A stretch of DNA of 64,000 nt from DASRAP01 sp964503275 (GTDB lineage: Bacteria > Gemmatimonadota > Gemmatimonadetes > Gemmatimonadales > Gemmatimonadaceae). The notes under the pieces are model-generated. The model had not been told where the DNA came from. It was given only the letters and a program-made list of their open reading frames with translations, and made no database searches. Positions 18,065 to 25,475 of this stretch are shown here, in pieces; positions within the stretch are counted from its first letter, which is position 1; every line of letters begins with the position of its first letter. A program made the translations under genes and the position numbers. Where the stretch lies: NCBI GenBank assembly GCA_964503275.1, contig CAZCZO010000011.1, positions 1 to 64,000 on the forward strand, read 5' to 3'.

Positions 18065-18132
18065 GCCCGCGAGGCGCGCTCGGCGCGCGCGGCACGCTTG
18101 GCACGCGCGGCATGCTAGGCCCGCGAGGCGCG
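18061..18132. repeat. 9-bp degenerate tandem repeat, 8 units
   Basis: Eight consecutive 9-base units. Units 1-2 (ctaggcccg, cgaggcgcg) recur exactly as units 7-8 at 18115-18132; the middle units are variants such as ctcggcgcg, cgcggcacg and cttggcacg. The array starts in the last codons of the amidohydrolase and fills much of the spacer before the SCO1 gene. No function is evident. Confidence 0.8.
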
Positions 18133-18212
18133 GACGCGACGGACGCTCCCCGCCGCAACGCCACCACGGCGCCGCACGCGCGCCGACGGCGGGGAGGAGC
18201 AGGACGCTGGAT

Positions 18213-18218
18213 TAGATT
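18213..18218 (+). promoter_or_regulatory. -10-like TAGATT before the SCO1 gene
   Basis: TAGATT ends 6 bases before the GTG start at 18225. With a typical 6-7 base -10 to start-site distance, transcription would begin at the start codon (leaderless). No -35 is evident. Confidence 0.45.
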
Positions 18219-18224
18219 GCATAT

Positions 18225-18833
18225 GTGTCCCGTCCATTGCTCGTGGCGCTCAGCGCCCTCCTCGTCGCCTGCGGCGCGCGGAGCGATCGCCCTGTGCAGG
18301 GCGCGCTCCGCGGCGTCGAGTTGCCCGATCCGTTGCCCCGCCCTGCGTTCACGCTGCCGGCCACCGATGGCACGCAATTCGACTTCGCGACGCGCACGGC
18401 CGGCACGCTCACCTTCCTGTTCTTCGGATACACCAACTGCCCGGACATCTGTCCGGTGCACGTCGCGAACATCGCCACGGTCCTGCGGACCCTGAGCTTC
18501 GAGGATCGGCAGCGGGCACAGCTGGTGTTCGTGTCGGTCGATCCCGCGCGGGACTCGCTCCCGCATCTCGCGCGTTGGCTGGCGCAGTTCGATGACCGCT
18601 TCATCGGGCTGGTCGGACCGCTGGAGCGCGTGAACGAGATCCAAGCCTCGATCAATCTGCCGCCCGCCTTCATCCCGGAACCGGACGCGGACGGCAACTA
18701 TTCGCCCGGACACGCCGCGCAGGTCATCGTCTTCGAACCCGACGACCGGGCCCGGCGCATCTATCCGTTCGGCACGCGTCAGGTCGACTGGGCCAACGAC
18801 ATCCCGCTGCTCCTCGCGAGGCATCGCCCGTGA
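18225..18833 (+). CDS. SCO1/SenC copper chaperone lipoprotein
   Basis: 202-residue thioredoxin-fold copper chaperone for the CuA site of cytochrome c oxidase. A lipoprotein signal (LVALSALLVAC, Cys16) anchors it. The CxxxC metal motif is in YTNCPDICPVH (Cys72, Cys76) and the conserved third ligand is His in SPGHAAQVIVF near residue 162. FVSVDPARDSLPHLARWL is the usual SCO1 segment. GTG at 18225 is the start that fits the lipobox; a TAGATT hexamer precedes it. It overlaps the next gene by 4 bases, heading a three-gene copper-delivery operon. Confidence 0.9.
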   Translation: MSRPLLVALSALLVACGARSDRPVQGALRGVELPDPLPRPAFTLPATDGTQFDFATRTAGTLTFLFFGYTNCPDICPVHVANIATVLRTLSFEDRQRAQLVFVSVDPARDSLPHLARWLAQFDDRFIGLVGPLERVNEIQASINLPPAFIPEPDADGNYSPGHAAQVIVFEPDDRARRIYPFGTRQVDWANDIPLLLARHRP

Positions 18834-19297
18834 CCCTCCGTCGCATCATCGCCCGCATGCTCGTCGCCGCCAGCGGAGCCTGCGCGGCCGACGCCGGCGA
18901 TCCCAAGATCGATATCCAGGGCGCCTGGGTCGTCACCGGCGCGGGCGTGGCCCCGTCGGCGATCTATGCCACGTTCCGCAACGATCGCTCCGTCGATGAT
19001 GCGTTGCTCGCCATCATCCCCGACCGCGCCGAGAGTGTGATGCTGCACGAGACCGTCGTCGATGGCTCTGGTCGGGTGCAGATGCGGCATCTCGAGGAGA
19101 TCGCCGTCCCCGCCCGCTCGACCGTGGTGCTGCGGCCAGGCGGGCTGCACGCGATGATCTCGCGCTTCGACGAGACCGTGGTGCGCGGTGATTCGGTGGC
19201 CGTCACCTTCCGCTTCGCGCGCGCCGGTGCGATCACGCGCAACGTGGCCGTGATCGACCACAGCGAAGTCGAGCGCTTCGTGCCGGGAGGCCGCTGA
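18830..19297 (+). CDS. PCu(A)C-type periplasmic copper chaperone
   Basis: 155-residue periplasmic Cu(I) chaperone. A signal peptide spans about residues 1-20. The metal-binding pattern is present: MLHET, then VQM, then 21 residues and HAM, matching the family's M-x21-H-x-M spacing exactly. PCu(A)C delivers copper to SCO1 or to the CuA centre. GTG start at 18830 overlaps the SCO1 stop, and CtaG follows after 1 base, so the three are co-expressed. Confidence 0.87.
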   Translation: MTLRRIIARMLVAASGACAADAGDPKIDIQGAWVVTGAGVAPSAIYATFRNDRSVDDALLAIIPDRAESVMLHETVVDGSGRVQMRHLEEIAVPARSTVVLRPGGLHAMISRFDETVVRGDSVAVTFRFARAGAITRNVAVIDHSEVERFVPGGR

Positions 19298-19298
19298 G

Positions 19299-20096
19299 AT
19301 GCAGTGGTGGTGCTCCGCCGGCTCAGCGCCCTGGACCTGGGCATGGCAAGCGTACCCCGGCGTCTGGCTCCTCGTGGGCCTGCTGGCGTTCGCGTATCAC
19401 CGGGCGTCACGGCACCCCGACACGCCGCGCCAGGAGCGCCGGTTGGGGTGGATCGGCGTGCTCACGGTCTGGCTGGCGCTGGACTACCCCATGGGCCCCC
19501 TCGCTGCGGGGTATCTGGCCACCGCGCACGCGCTGCAGTTCCTGATGATCGCATTCATCGCGGCCCCACTGTTGCTCCTGGGCGCTCGCACGGGTCTCGC
19601 CGCGCGCCTGCCGACCGCGGGCCCGCGCGCGCAGGCGCTGAGCGTCATCCTGCACCCGCTGCTCGCGGCCGCCGTCTTCAACATCGTGACCATCACCACC
19701 CATGTGCCGCAGGTGAACGACGGACTCATGGTGTCGCAGCTGGGCGCCTTCACCATCGATATCGCGTGGCTGCTGGGCGCCCTGTGGTTCTGGTGGCCGC
19801 TCACGGTGGCCGTGCCCTCGCGCCCGCTGTTCGCCGTGCCGCTGCGGATGCTCTATCTGTTCCTCGGGACCGTCGTGCACACCGGCATCGCGATCGTGAT
19901 GCTCATCCGCGACTACCCGATGTACAGCATCTACGAACTCGCCCCGCGCGCCACCGCGATGGACGCCATGACCGACCTCAAGGTCGCCGGCGGGGTGATG
20001 GAGCTGCTCGGCATCGGCATCATCTTCGGCATCCTCACCGCGATGTTCTTCCGCTGGACCGGCGGCGTCGGGGCCGAGCGCCCCGACTCAGTGTGA
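19299..20096 (+). CDS. ctaG: CtaG-family cytochrome c oxidase assembly membrane protein (caa3 type)
   Basis: 265-residue polytopic protein with about seven membrane helices. Family features: an N-terminal WQAYPGVWLLVGLLAFAY helix, HALQFLMIAFIAAPLLLLGA, ITTHVPQVND, and LGTVVHTGIAIVMLIRDYPMYSIYE, matching PF09678 (CtaG_caa3). It is expected to assist maturation of the CuB site of haem-copper oxidases. It follows the PCu(A)C gene by one base. Its 3' end overlaps the convergent DUF4159 gene by 9 bases. No oxidase subunit gene is in the window. Confidence 0.85.
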   Translation: MQWWCSAGSAPWTWAWQAYPGVWLLVGLLAFAYHRASRHPDTPRQERRLGWIGVLTVWLALDYPMGPLAAGYLATAHALQFLMIAFIAAPLLLLGARTGLAARLPTAGPRAQALSVILHPLLAAAVFNIVTITTHVPQVNDGLMVSQLGAFTIDIAWLLGALWFWWPLTVAVPSRPLFAVPLRMLYLFLGTVVHTGIAIVMLIRDYPMYSIYELAPRATAMDAMTDLKVAGGVMELLGIGIIFGILTAMFFRWTGGVGAERPDSV

Positions 20097-20861
20097 CAGC
20101 GCGTACACCAGGTAGTTGATCGCGAACTTGTAGGCGTCATTGGTGATGTTCACCGGCCACCAGCCCTGGCCGGAGTGCTCCATGTAATCACCGATGTCCG
20201 TGTTGTAGTTGATCACGACCAGCAGACGCTTCGCCGGATCGTTGTCCTCGTGGATGCCGAGGAACTGCGCGGGGAGCGACGGGTCCGTGGGGTACCGCAT
20301 CTCCAGCGACCCGATCGAGAAGAACGCGTGGAACACCGGGTGCTGCACATCGAGCCGCTCGATCCGCGCGCCCGGGAGCACCCGAAGCATCTGCTGCTCG
20401 AAGTTGATCCACTCGCCGCGCAGGAAGTCGTCGACGATGAGGAACCCGCCCTTGGCGAGGTAGGTACGCAGCCCCGCCACCTCGCGCTCCGAGGGCACCC
20501 AGTAGCCGGGCTCCGAGAGGTAGGCCACCGGGTACTTCAACAGCTCGGGATCGTCGAGGTCGTGGATGTTGCTGTAGCGGTCGTGCCCGTTGAGCGTGGT
20601 CACCTCGCGGACCATCGTCATCAGGTTCCGCTCCATGTCGGGATAGTCGAACTCCCATCCGCTGCGCCGACCGACCTGGTAGCGGATGCGCGCGAAGGTG
20701 AACCGCCCATCGTACGGGATGTTCGGCTCGATGAGCACGCGGCGTCCGAAGCGCTGGCCCTCGGCGACCGACCCGCGCAGCGCGACCGTGCCCGCGAGGG
20801 CGACCGCCACGAGGACCAACCAGAGGCCCGTGCGCACGCGACTGGAGGAAGTGGACCGCAT
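20088..20861 (-). CDS. DUF4159 domain protein
   Basis: 257 residues with an N-terminal anchor or signal (GLWLVLVAVALAGTVALRGSVAEGQ). The DUF4159 core starts at FTFARIRYQVGRRSGWEFDYPDMERNLM and continues with VAYLSEPGYWVPSEREVAGLRTYLAKGGFLIVDDF, resembling a glutamine-amidotransferase-like Rossmann domain without a recognisable catalytic triad. It ends GWWPVNITNDAYKFAINYLVYALSH. ATG 20861 is only 16 bases from the ATG of the divergent M28/EEP gene; TATGTT lies 6 bases before this start. DUF4159 proteins are often found near MoxR/DUF58 genes, which are not present here. Confidence 0.85.
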   Translation of the reverse strand: MRSTSSSRVRTGLWLVLVAVALAGTVALRGSVAEGQRFGRRVLIEPNIPYDGRFTFARIRYQVGRRSGWEFDYPDMERNLMTMVREVTTLNGHDRYSNIHDLDDPELLKYPVAYLSEPGYWVPSEREVAGLRTYLAKGGFLIVDDFLRGEWINFEQQMLRVLPGARIERLDVQHPVFHAFFSIGSLEMRYPTDPSLPAQFLGIHEDNDPAKRLLVVINYNTDIGDYMEHSGQGWWPVNITNDAYKFAINYLVYALSH

Positions 20862-20867
20862 GAGGGT

Positions 20868-20873
20868 AACATA
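20868..20873 (-). promoter_or_regulatory. -10-like TATGTT in a 16-bp divergent spacer
   Basis: On the minus strand TATGTT ends 6 bases before ATG 20861. On the plus strand the overlapping TAACAT (20867-20872) ends 5 bases before ATG 20878. The two divergent promoters would occupy the same 16 bases (20862-20877). Confidence 0.4.
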
Positions 20874-20877
20874 GAGG

Positions 20878-22614
20878 ATGCCCGCACGCCCCGCATCGTT
20901 CCGCGCCGCCGCTCTCGCGGTCGCCGCCCTCGCCCTGCTCTCGACCGCTGTGTCGCTCCCAGCGCAGGGCCGCATCACCCCCGACGAAGTGATGCGTCAC
21001 GCGCGCATCCTCGCCGCCGACTCCATGGAGGGACGACTCATCAACACGCCGGGGAGCGCGAAAGCGCGCGCCTACCTGCTGCGTGAGTTCGAGGCGGCCG
21101 GACTCCAGCGCGTCGGCGCCGAGTGGGGCCATCCGTTCCAGCGGCTGAACCTCCGCGACAGCAGTCACACGCCGGGCGTGAATGTGGTGGGCGTGGTGCG
21201 CGGCCGTGTGCGCCCCGAGCAGTACATCGTCGTGACCGCGCACTATGACCACGTGGGCGTGCGGAACGGCGAGATCTTCAACGGTGCCGACGACAACGCC
21301 TCGGGGACCTCGGCCCTGCTGGCGATCGCCAAGCGCGTGGCGGCGGCGCCGCTGCAGCACTCGGTGCTCTTCGTCGCCTTCGACGGCGAAGAAGGCGGTC
21401 TGGCCGGCGCCCGCGCCTTCGTGGACGCCCCGCCGGTCCCGCGGGCGGCGATCCTGCTGAACGTCAATATGGACATGGTGGGACGCAGCGAGCGCGGCGA
21501 GCTCTACGTGGCCGGCACCTGGCACACGCCGCGACTGCGGCCGCTCCTTGAGCCGGTCGCCGCGCGCGCCCCCCTCCGTCTGCTGTTCGGCCACGACGAT
21601 CCCACGGGCCCGCGGCGCGACGACTGGACGTCGCAATCCGACCATGGGGCCTTCCATCGCGCGGGTATCCCCTTCCTGTACTTCGGCGTCGAGGATCATC
21701 CGGACTACCACCGGCCGACCGACGACGCAGAGCGCCTGATGCCGGAGTTCTTCGCCGCGGCCGCCAACACGGTGCACGATGCCCTCGGCGCGCTCGACGC
21801 CGGACTCGCCGACCTGCGGCTCGTCAGCTTCAACATCCGCTACGGGACGGCGCGCGACAGCGGGCATCTGTGGGCGGATCGGCGCGCCCACGTGCAGGAG
21901 ACGCTGCGCCGCCTCGCACCGGACCTCGCCGGCGTGCAAGAGGCGTTGGACTTCCAGCTCGTCCAGCTCGACTCCGCGCTCCCGCGGCACCGGCGCGTCG
22001 GCGTCGGTCGTGACGATGGGGTCGCCAAGGGGGAGTTCTCGGCGCTGTACATCGATACGACGCGCTTCGTGATCCTGGACCACGGCACCTTCTGGCTTTC
22101 GGACACGCCCGAGGTCGTCGCGTCGGTGTCCTGGGGCAATCGCGTCACCCGCGTCGCGACTTGGGCCCGGCTCGCGGATCGCCTCACCCGTGACACCCTG
22201 CGCGTGTACAACACCCACTGGGACCACGAATCCCAGCCCGCCCGCGAGCGCAGTGCGGCCCTGCTGCGGCAGCGCATGGGGCGCGATGCGGCGCCCGGCG
22301 ACCGGCTCGTCCTCATGGGCGACTTCAACGCCGGCGAGACGAATCCCGCATTCCGGGCCTTGCTGGACCCCGCAACACCGGGCGGCCCGGCGCTCCGCGA
22401 CCCCTTCCGCCAGCTGCACCCCGGCGAGACCATCGTGGGAACCTTCAATGGGTTCCGGGGAGATTCCGTCGGCGAGAAGATCGACGCCATCCTCACCGGA
22501 CCCGGTTGGCAGCCGGTGGCCGCTGGCATCGATCGCAGGCGGTATCCCGACGGGCGCTGGGCCTCGGACCACTTCGCGGTGTGGGTGGTGACCCGGGCCG
22601 GTCGCCCCGATTAA
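20878..22614 (+). CDS. M28 aminopeptidase fused to an endonuclease/exonuclease/phosphatase (EEP) domain
   Basis: 578-residue secreted protein with two enzymes in one uninterrupted frame. Signal peptide about 1-30 (ending VSLPAQ). Residues 33-305 are a canonical M28 zinc peptidase: AHYDHVG (His122), NGADDNASG (Asp138), FDGEEGGLAG (Glu171, Glu172), NMDMVG, SDHGAFHRAGIPFL and DYHRPTDD. Residues 313-578 form an EEP fold: LVSFNIRYGT, AGVQEALDFQ (metal Glu), YNTHWDHES, LMGDFNAGETN and the C-terminal WASDHFAVW. All key residues are retained in both halves, so both activities are plausible. ATG 20878 is supported by the signal peptide. Known EEP relatives include secreted nucleases and phosphodiesterases. 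Confidence 0.88.
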   Translation: MPARPASFRAAALAVAALALLSTAVSLPAQGRITPDEVMRHARILAADSMEGRLINTPGSAKARAYLLREFEAAGLQRVGAEWGHPFQRLNLRDSSHTPGVNVVGVVRGRVRPEQYIVVTAHYDHVGVRNGEIFNGADDNASGTSALLAIAKRVAAAPLQHSVLFVAFDGEEGGLAGARAFVDAPPVPRAAILLNVNMDMVGRSERGELYVAGTWHTPRLRPLLEPVAARAPLRLLFGHDDPTGPRRDDWTSQSDHGAFHRAGIPFLYFGVEDHPDYHRPTDDAERLMPEFFAAAANTVHDALGALDAGLADLRLVSFNIRYGTARDSGHLWADRRAHVQETLRRLAPDLAGVQEALDFQLVQLDSALPRHRRVGVGRDDGVAKGEFSALYIDTTRFVILDHGTFWLSDTPEVVASVSWGNRVTRVATWARLADRLTRDTLRVYNTHWDHESQPARERSAALLRQRMGRDAAPGDRLVLMGDFNAGETNPAFRALLDPATPGGPALRDPFRQLHPGETIVGTFNGFRGDSVGEKIDAILTGPGWQPVAAGIDRRRYPDGRWASDHFAVWVVTRAGRPD

Positions 22615-22695
22615 CGTTCTGCGAAGCGCCTCGTCTCATCCCGTGCACTGCGGCGCGACCGCCGCACACCGACCTTCTGTCACGGAGTACGATCC

Positions 22696-23256
22696 ATGTT
22701 GATCCGACGTGCTGGTCTCACGAGCGCTGCGGCGCTCGCCCTCACATTGGCGGCCTGTTCCAAGGACTCGGCGACCGAGCCCACCGAGACACTGGTCCCG
22801 GACGATTACGCGCTGGTGGTCTTCGGCGAGACCGGGGCGGCGCTCGCCGGCACGCTGGGCGACAGCCCGGCGGACCGCAGCTTCGATGGGCGCCGCGGTG
22901 CGCCGGACCATCGTCCCGACCTCGCGCTCACACCGGAGCAGCGCACGCAGATCCTCGCGCTGCGCCTCGCCTTCCGCGAGGCCAACCAGGCCGATCTCGA
23001 GGCGATGCGCGCCGTGTTCGCGGAGGCGCGTGCGGCGCGCGAGGCTGGGGCCACCCGCGAAGAGATCCATGCCATCCTCGCCGCCGCGAGGCCGATCGCC
23101 GACCGCCTGCGCGAGAATGTCCGTGCCCTGCACGAGGCCATCCTCGCCCTGCTGACCGACGAGCAGCGCGCGCAGCTGCGGCGGAATCGGCCGCCCGTCC
23201 CGCCGGCACCGCCTTCGGTGCGTCCGCCCATGGGTCCCCGCGGCGGCGGGCGATAA
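22696..23256 (+). CDS. LTxxQ (Spy/CpxP-like) lipoprotein
   Basis: 186-residue lipoprotein: MLIRRAGLTSAAALALTLAAC (Cys21). A disordered linker follows, then a helical region with two LTxxQ motifs (LTPEQRTQILALRLAFREAN near residue 77 and LLTDEQRAQLRRN near 154), as in Spy/CpxP-type periplasmic chaperone-like proteins. The C-terminus is Pro/Gly/Arg-rich. The upstream 80 bases hold no clear Shine-Dalgarno apart from GGAG at about 22684. A strong inverted repeat follows the gene. Confidence 0.75.
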   Translation: MLIRRAGLTSAAALALTLAACSKDSATEPTETLVPDDYALVVFGETGAALAGTLGDSPADRSFDGRRGAPDHRPDLALTPEQRTQILALRLAFREANQADLEAMRAVFAEARAAREAGATREEIHAILAAARPIADRLRENVRALHEAILALLTDEQRAQLRRNRPPVPPAPPSVRPPMGPRGGGR

Positions 23257-23274
23257 CCGGACCGACCGTGACAG

Positions 23275-23313
23275 CACACGCGCCCGCGACGCTCTGCGTC
23301 GCGGGCGCGTGTG
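23275..23313. terminator. Perfect 18-bp-stem hairpin between convergent genes
   Basis: Arms 23275-23292 and 23296-23313 are perfectly complementary with a TCT loop. No T-tract follows on either strand. It lies between the stops of the LTxxQ lipoprotein and the convergent CPxCG gene, so it probably serves both directions. Confidence 0.65.
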
Positions 23314-23322
23314 GCATCCGGC

Positions 23323-23664
23323 TCAATCGTCTTCGCCGATCGCCTCGACGTCGGCCTGACCGAAGCGATCGTAGCGCACCCGCACGCGCCAAGGTCGGCA
23401 ACAGACCTCGCAGTCCTCGACGTACTCCTGATCGCTCCCACTCCCCGGGTCGAGCACGATCTCGACCGGCTCGCCGCAGTACGGGCACGACACCACCGCC
23501 CCGGTCTCGGCGGTCCCATCGCCAAGCGGGAAGTCGTCGTCGAGGTCCTCGTCCTCAACGTCATCGTCCGCGAGGTCGTCGTCCTCGAGGTCATCGTCCG
23601 CGCCATCAGCGTCCTCGACGTCACCGAGGCCAGCGTCCAGGTCGTCCCAGTCGTCGTCTCGCAT
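23323..23664 (-). CDS. CPxCG-type cysteine-rich protein with acidic N-terminal tail
   Basis: 113-residue protein. Residues 1-52 are an extremely acidic low-complexity tail made largely of Asp and Glu. Residues 55-110 form a small zinc-ribbon-like domain: SCPYCGEPVEIVLDPGSG, then DCEVCCRPWRVRVRYD, matching the CPxCG Cys-rich family (two CxxC pairs). Normal family members are about 60-70 residues, so the acidic half is an addition. ATG 23664 has TAGCTT 6 bases before it and no Shine-Dalgarno. Role unknown. Confidence 0.82.
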   Translation of the reverse strand: MRDDDWDDLDAGLGDVEDADGADDDLEDDDLADDDVEDEDLDDDFPLGDGTAETGAVVSCPYCGEPVEIVLDPGSGSDQEYVEDCEVCCRPWRVRVRYDRFGQADVEAIGEDD

Positions 23665-23670
23665 ACCGCG

Positions 23671-23676
23671 AAGCTA
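23671..23676 (-). promoter_or_regulatory. -10-like TAGCTT before the CPxCG gene
   Basis: TAGCTT on the minus strand ends 6 bases before ATG 23664, so the predicted transcript is leaderless or nearly so. Confidence 0.4.
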
Positions 23677-23711
23677 TCGCGGCGCGGCACCACGCGCTGT
23701 GCGCGCGTCGG

Positions 23712-24959
23712 TCAGTCCGCCGGTACCGGAACGGGGATGCCCTGCGCCCGACGACGACGCCCGCGCCACGCGGCCAGACGGCGCAACGACAGCGCGACGC
23801 CGGTCCACACCAGGACCGCGCCCGCAGCGGTGACGATGGTGGCGATCACCTGCCCCCAGAGCCCGAAGACCTCTCCCGTGTGCCCGAAACGCACCCACGC
23901 CCGCAGCTGACGCGCTGGGCTGAGGTCGTCGTATCCGCGGCTGCCTTGCACGACGGCGTCGGTCGCTCCGACCGTCAGCGTCCAGCGCAGATCCGGCCGA
24001 TATGTGTTGCCCTCCGCCACCGCGATCGACACGATGCTGTCGGAAGGCGCGGGCATCGTGACCGTGAGCTGCTGCCACGCCGGCCGCGCCGCGCTGGCGG
24101 CGGTCGCCCACTGCCCAGGCGTCGAGTGGATGAGCACGGGCGGCGGGAGCGGCCCATCCGCTCGTGCGCGCGACGACCCGGCGCTGCTCGCCGACGCCTC
24201 CCCAGCGAGGGCCGCGACGGCAGCGGCCCGCTCCTGCGGGTCACCCAGGAACCGGTCGAGATACAGGCCCGGCCAGCGATACGAGATGAACGCGGCCGAG
24301 AGCACGATGAGGAACATCGGCACCGCCGTCCAGAACCCCGCGACGTGATGCCAGTTGAAGTCGCGGGCTTTCCCCCGCAATCGCGCGCCCGGCACGAGCA
24401 CGGCCCGCAGCGCCTGCCAGGTCGCACGGCGCGGGAACCACAGGTACAGCCCACTGACGATGATGAACAGGAAGGCCAGATTGGCCGCGCCCGCCACGGC
24501 TTTGCCCCGCGCCCGCGCCTCGGCCGCCGCCGCGCCCACGTAGCGATGCCAGCGGCGCAGCGCGCTGAAGAAGGCCGCGCCACTACCGTCGCCCGAGGCC
24601 GTGAGCGTCGCTGCGGTGTAGGGATCGACGATCAGCGGGGCTCGGTCCCGGTCGCGGAAGCGGATGGTGATGGGCTGGCTGGGATCCCGCTTCACCACGA
24701 GTGACGCGACCGCCTCGACCTCGACGCCCTGCCTCGCGAGCACCGAGTCGAGCGGGAGGCGCGCCGACTCAGCCTGCGGCGCAACACGCGGCGCGCCGTC
24801 CCACCACGCGATCATCTGCCGTTCGAAGCCCAGCATCACACCGGTCACCGACATGAGCAGGATGATGCTTCCCGCCGAGATTCCGAGCACCAGATGCGCC
24901 CAGAACAGGAGCCGACGAAGACCAAATGCGACCGACTTAAGATGTTGTATTATTTGCAC
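23712..24959 (-). CDS. PepSY-associated TM helix protein (iron-reductase-like)
   Basis: 415-residue inner-membrane protein with four main helices: LFWAHLVLGISAGSIILLMSVTGVMLGFE (about 18-46), NLAFLFIIVSGLYLWFPR (about 160), FNWHHVAGFWTAVPMFLIVLSAAFISY (about 200) and IATIVTAAGAVLVWTGVALSLRRL near the end. His residues in the helices fit the PepSY_TM family, often linked to siderophore or ferric uptake. PepSY-like periplasmic loops lie between. GTG start at 24959; the first codons and upstream DNA are unusually AT-rich. A TGATA-N5-TATCA inverted repeat 12 bases upstream could be an operator. No siderophore receptor is adjacent. Confidence 0.85.
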   Translation of the reverse strand: MQIIQHLKSVAFGLRRLLFWAHLVLGISAGSIILLMSVTGVMLGFERQMIAWWDGAPRVAPQAESARLPLDSVLARQGVEVEAVASLVVKRDPSQPITIRFRDRDRAPLIVDPYTAATLTASGDGSGAAFFSALRRWHRYVGAAAAEARARGKAVAGAANLAFLFIIVSGLYLWFPRRATWQALRAVLVPGARLRGKARDFNWHHVAGFWTAVPMFLIVLSAAFISYRWPGLYLDRFLGDPQERAAAVAALAGEASASSAGSSRARADGPLPPPVLIHSTPGQWATAASAARPAWQQLTVTMPAPSDSIVSIAVAEGNTYRPDLRWTLTVGATDAVVQGSRGYDDLSPARQLRAWVRFGHTGEVFGLWGQVIATIVTAAGAVLVWTGVALSLRRLAAWRGRRRRAQGIPVPVPAD

Positions 24960-24971
24960 TTGAATAATGCT

Positions 24972-24986
24972 TGATAATTGCTATCA
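24972..24986. promoter_or_regulatory. Candidate operator TGATA-N5-TATCA upstream of the PepSY gene
   Basis: Perfect 5-base inverted repeat in an AT-rich stretch (about 24940-25015) just upstream of the GTG at 24959. Half-sites resemble Fur-box cores (GATAAT/ATTATC), but a full 19-base Fur box is not present. The regulator is a guess based on the iron link of PepSY proteins. Confidence 0.3.
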
Positions 24987-25037
24987 CATACACATTACTC
25001 AATATACACCCTTTTACCCGAGCGAACAAGTCGGGTA

Positions 25038-25475
25038 TCACTGGGCCAGCTGGAACCCTGCCAACTCGAAGTGCTGGTCGAAGGCGAAGGCCGTCTCCAG
25101 CTGCTCACGGCGCATCAGCTCGAACGTGACTGCGTCGGTCATGGACAGACGCAACCCACCCATGCGTGCCAACCAGCTGCGGTGCGCCGCCTCCATCAAC
25201 GCCACGTCGACGCCGTGCCACTCGTACGCCCGGTCGCGCCGCACGCGATCCACCAACTCGTGCGCGTCGGGAGCACCACGCCAGCGCAGCAAATGCCCAT
25301 GCAACTCCACCAGCACCAGGACCGACCCCACGAAGCGCCCGCCCTGCTCGACATGCTGCCGAGCGATGCGCACGGCCTGCGCGTGGTGCTGATCGCGCGG
25401 GGCCACCAACGCCAGCAGCGCACTGGTGTCGATGGCCAAGCGGTTCTTGCTCCGGACGCGCACCTCAAGGCGCAT
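25038..25475 (-). CDS. PIN-domain toxin (VapC-like ribonuclease)
   Basis: 145-residue PIN nuclease. The acidic metal-binding residues are visible: IDTSALLALV (Asp16), LVLVELHGHLL (Glu58), LSMTDAVTFELM (Asp near 116) and AFAFDQHFE (Asp near 133). Such toxins cleave RNA. The ATG start at 25475 overlaps the antitoxin stop by one base (TGATG), the normal layout of a type II toxin-antitoxin operon. The DNA downstream (24940-25020) is much more AT-rich than the window average. Confidence 0.87.
   Translation of the reverse strand: MRLEVRVRSKNRLAIDTSALLALVAPRDQHHAQAVRIARQHVEQGGRFVGSVLVLVELHGHLLRWRGAPDAHELVDRVRRDRAYEWHGVDVALMEAAHRSWLARMGGLRLSMTDAVTFELMRREQLETAFAFDQHFELAGFQLAQ

Noticed and set aside
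18061..18132. Possible CRISPR or attachment-site repeat
   Set aside because: Units are contiguous 9-mers without spacers, and no cas or integrase gene is in the window.
24940..25020. A complete Fur box upstream of the PepSY gene
   Set aside because: Only one inverted pair of 5-base half-sites is present; the three-hexamer 19-base consensus is not met, so it is kept only as a weak candidate operator.
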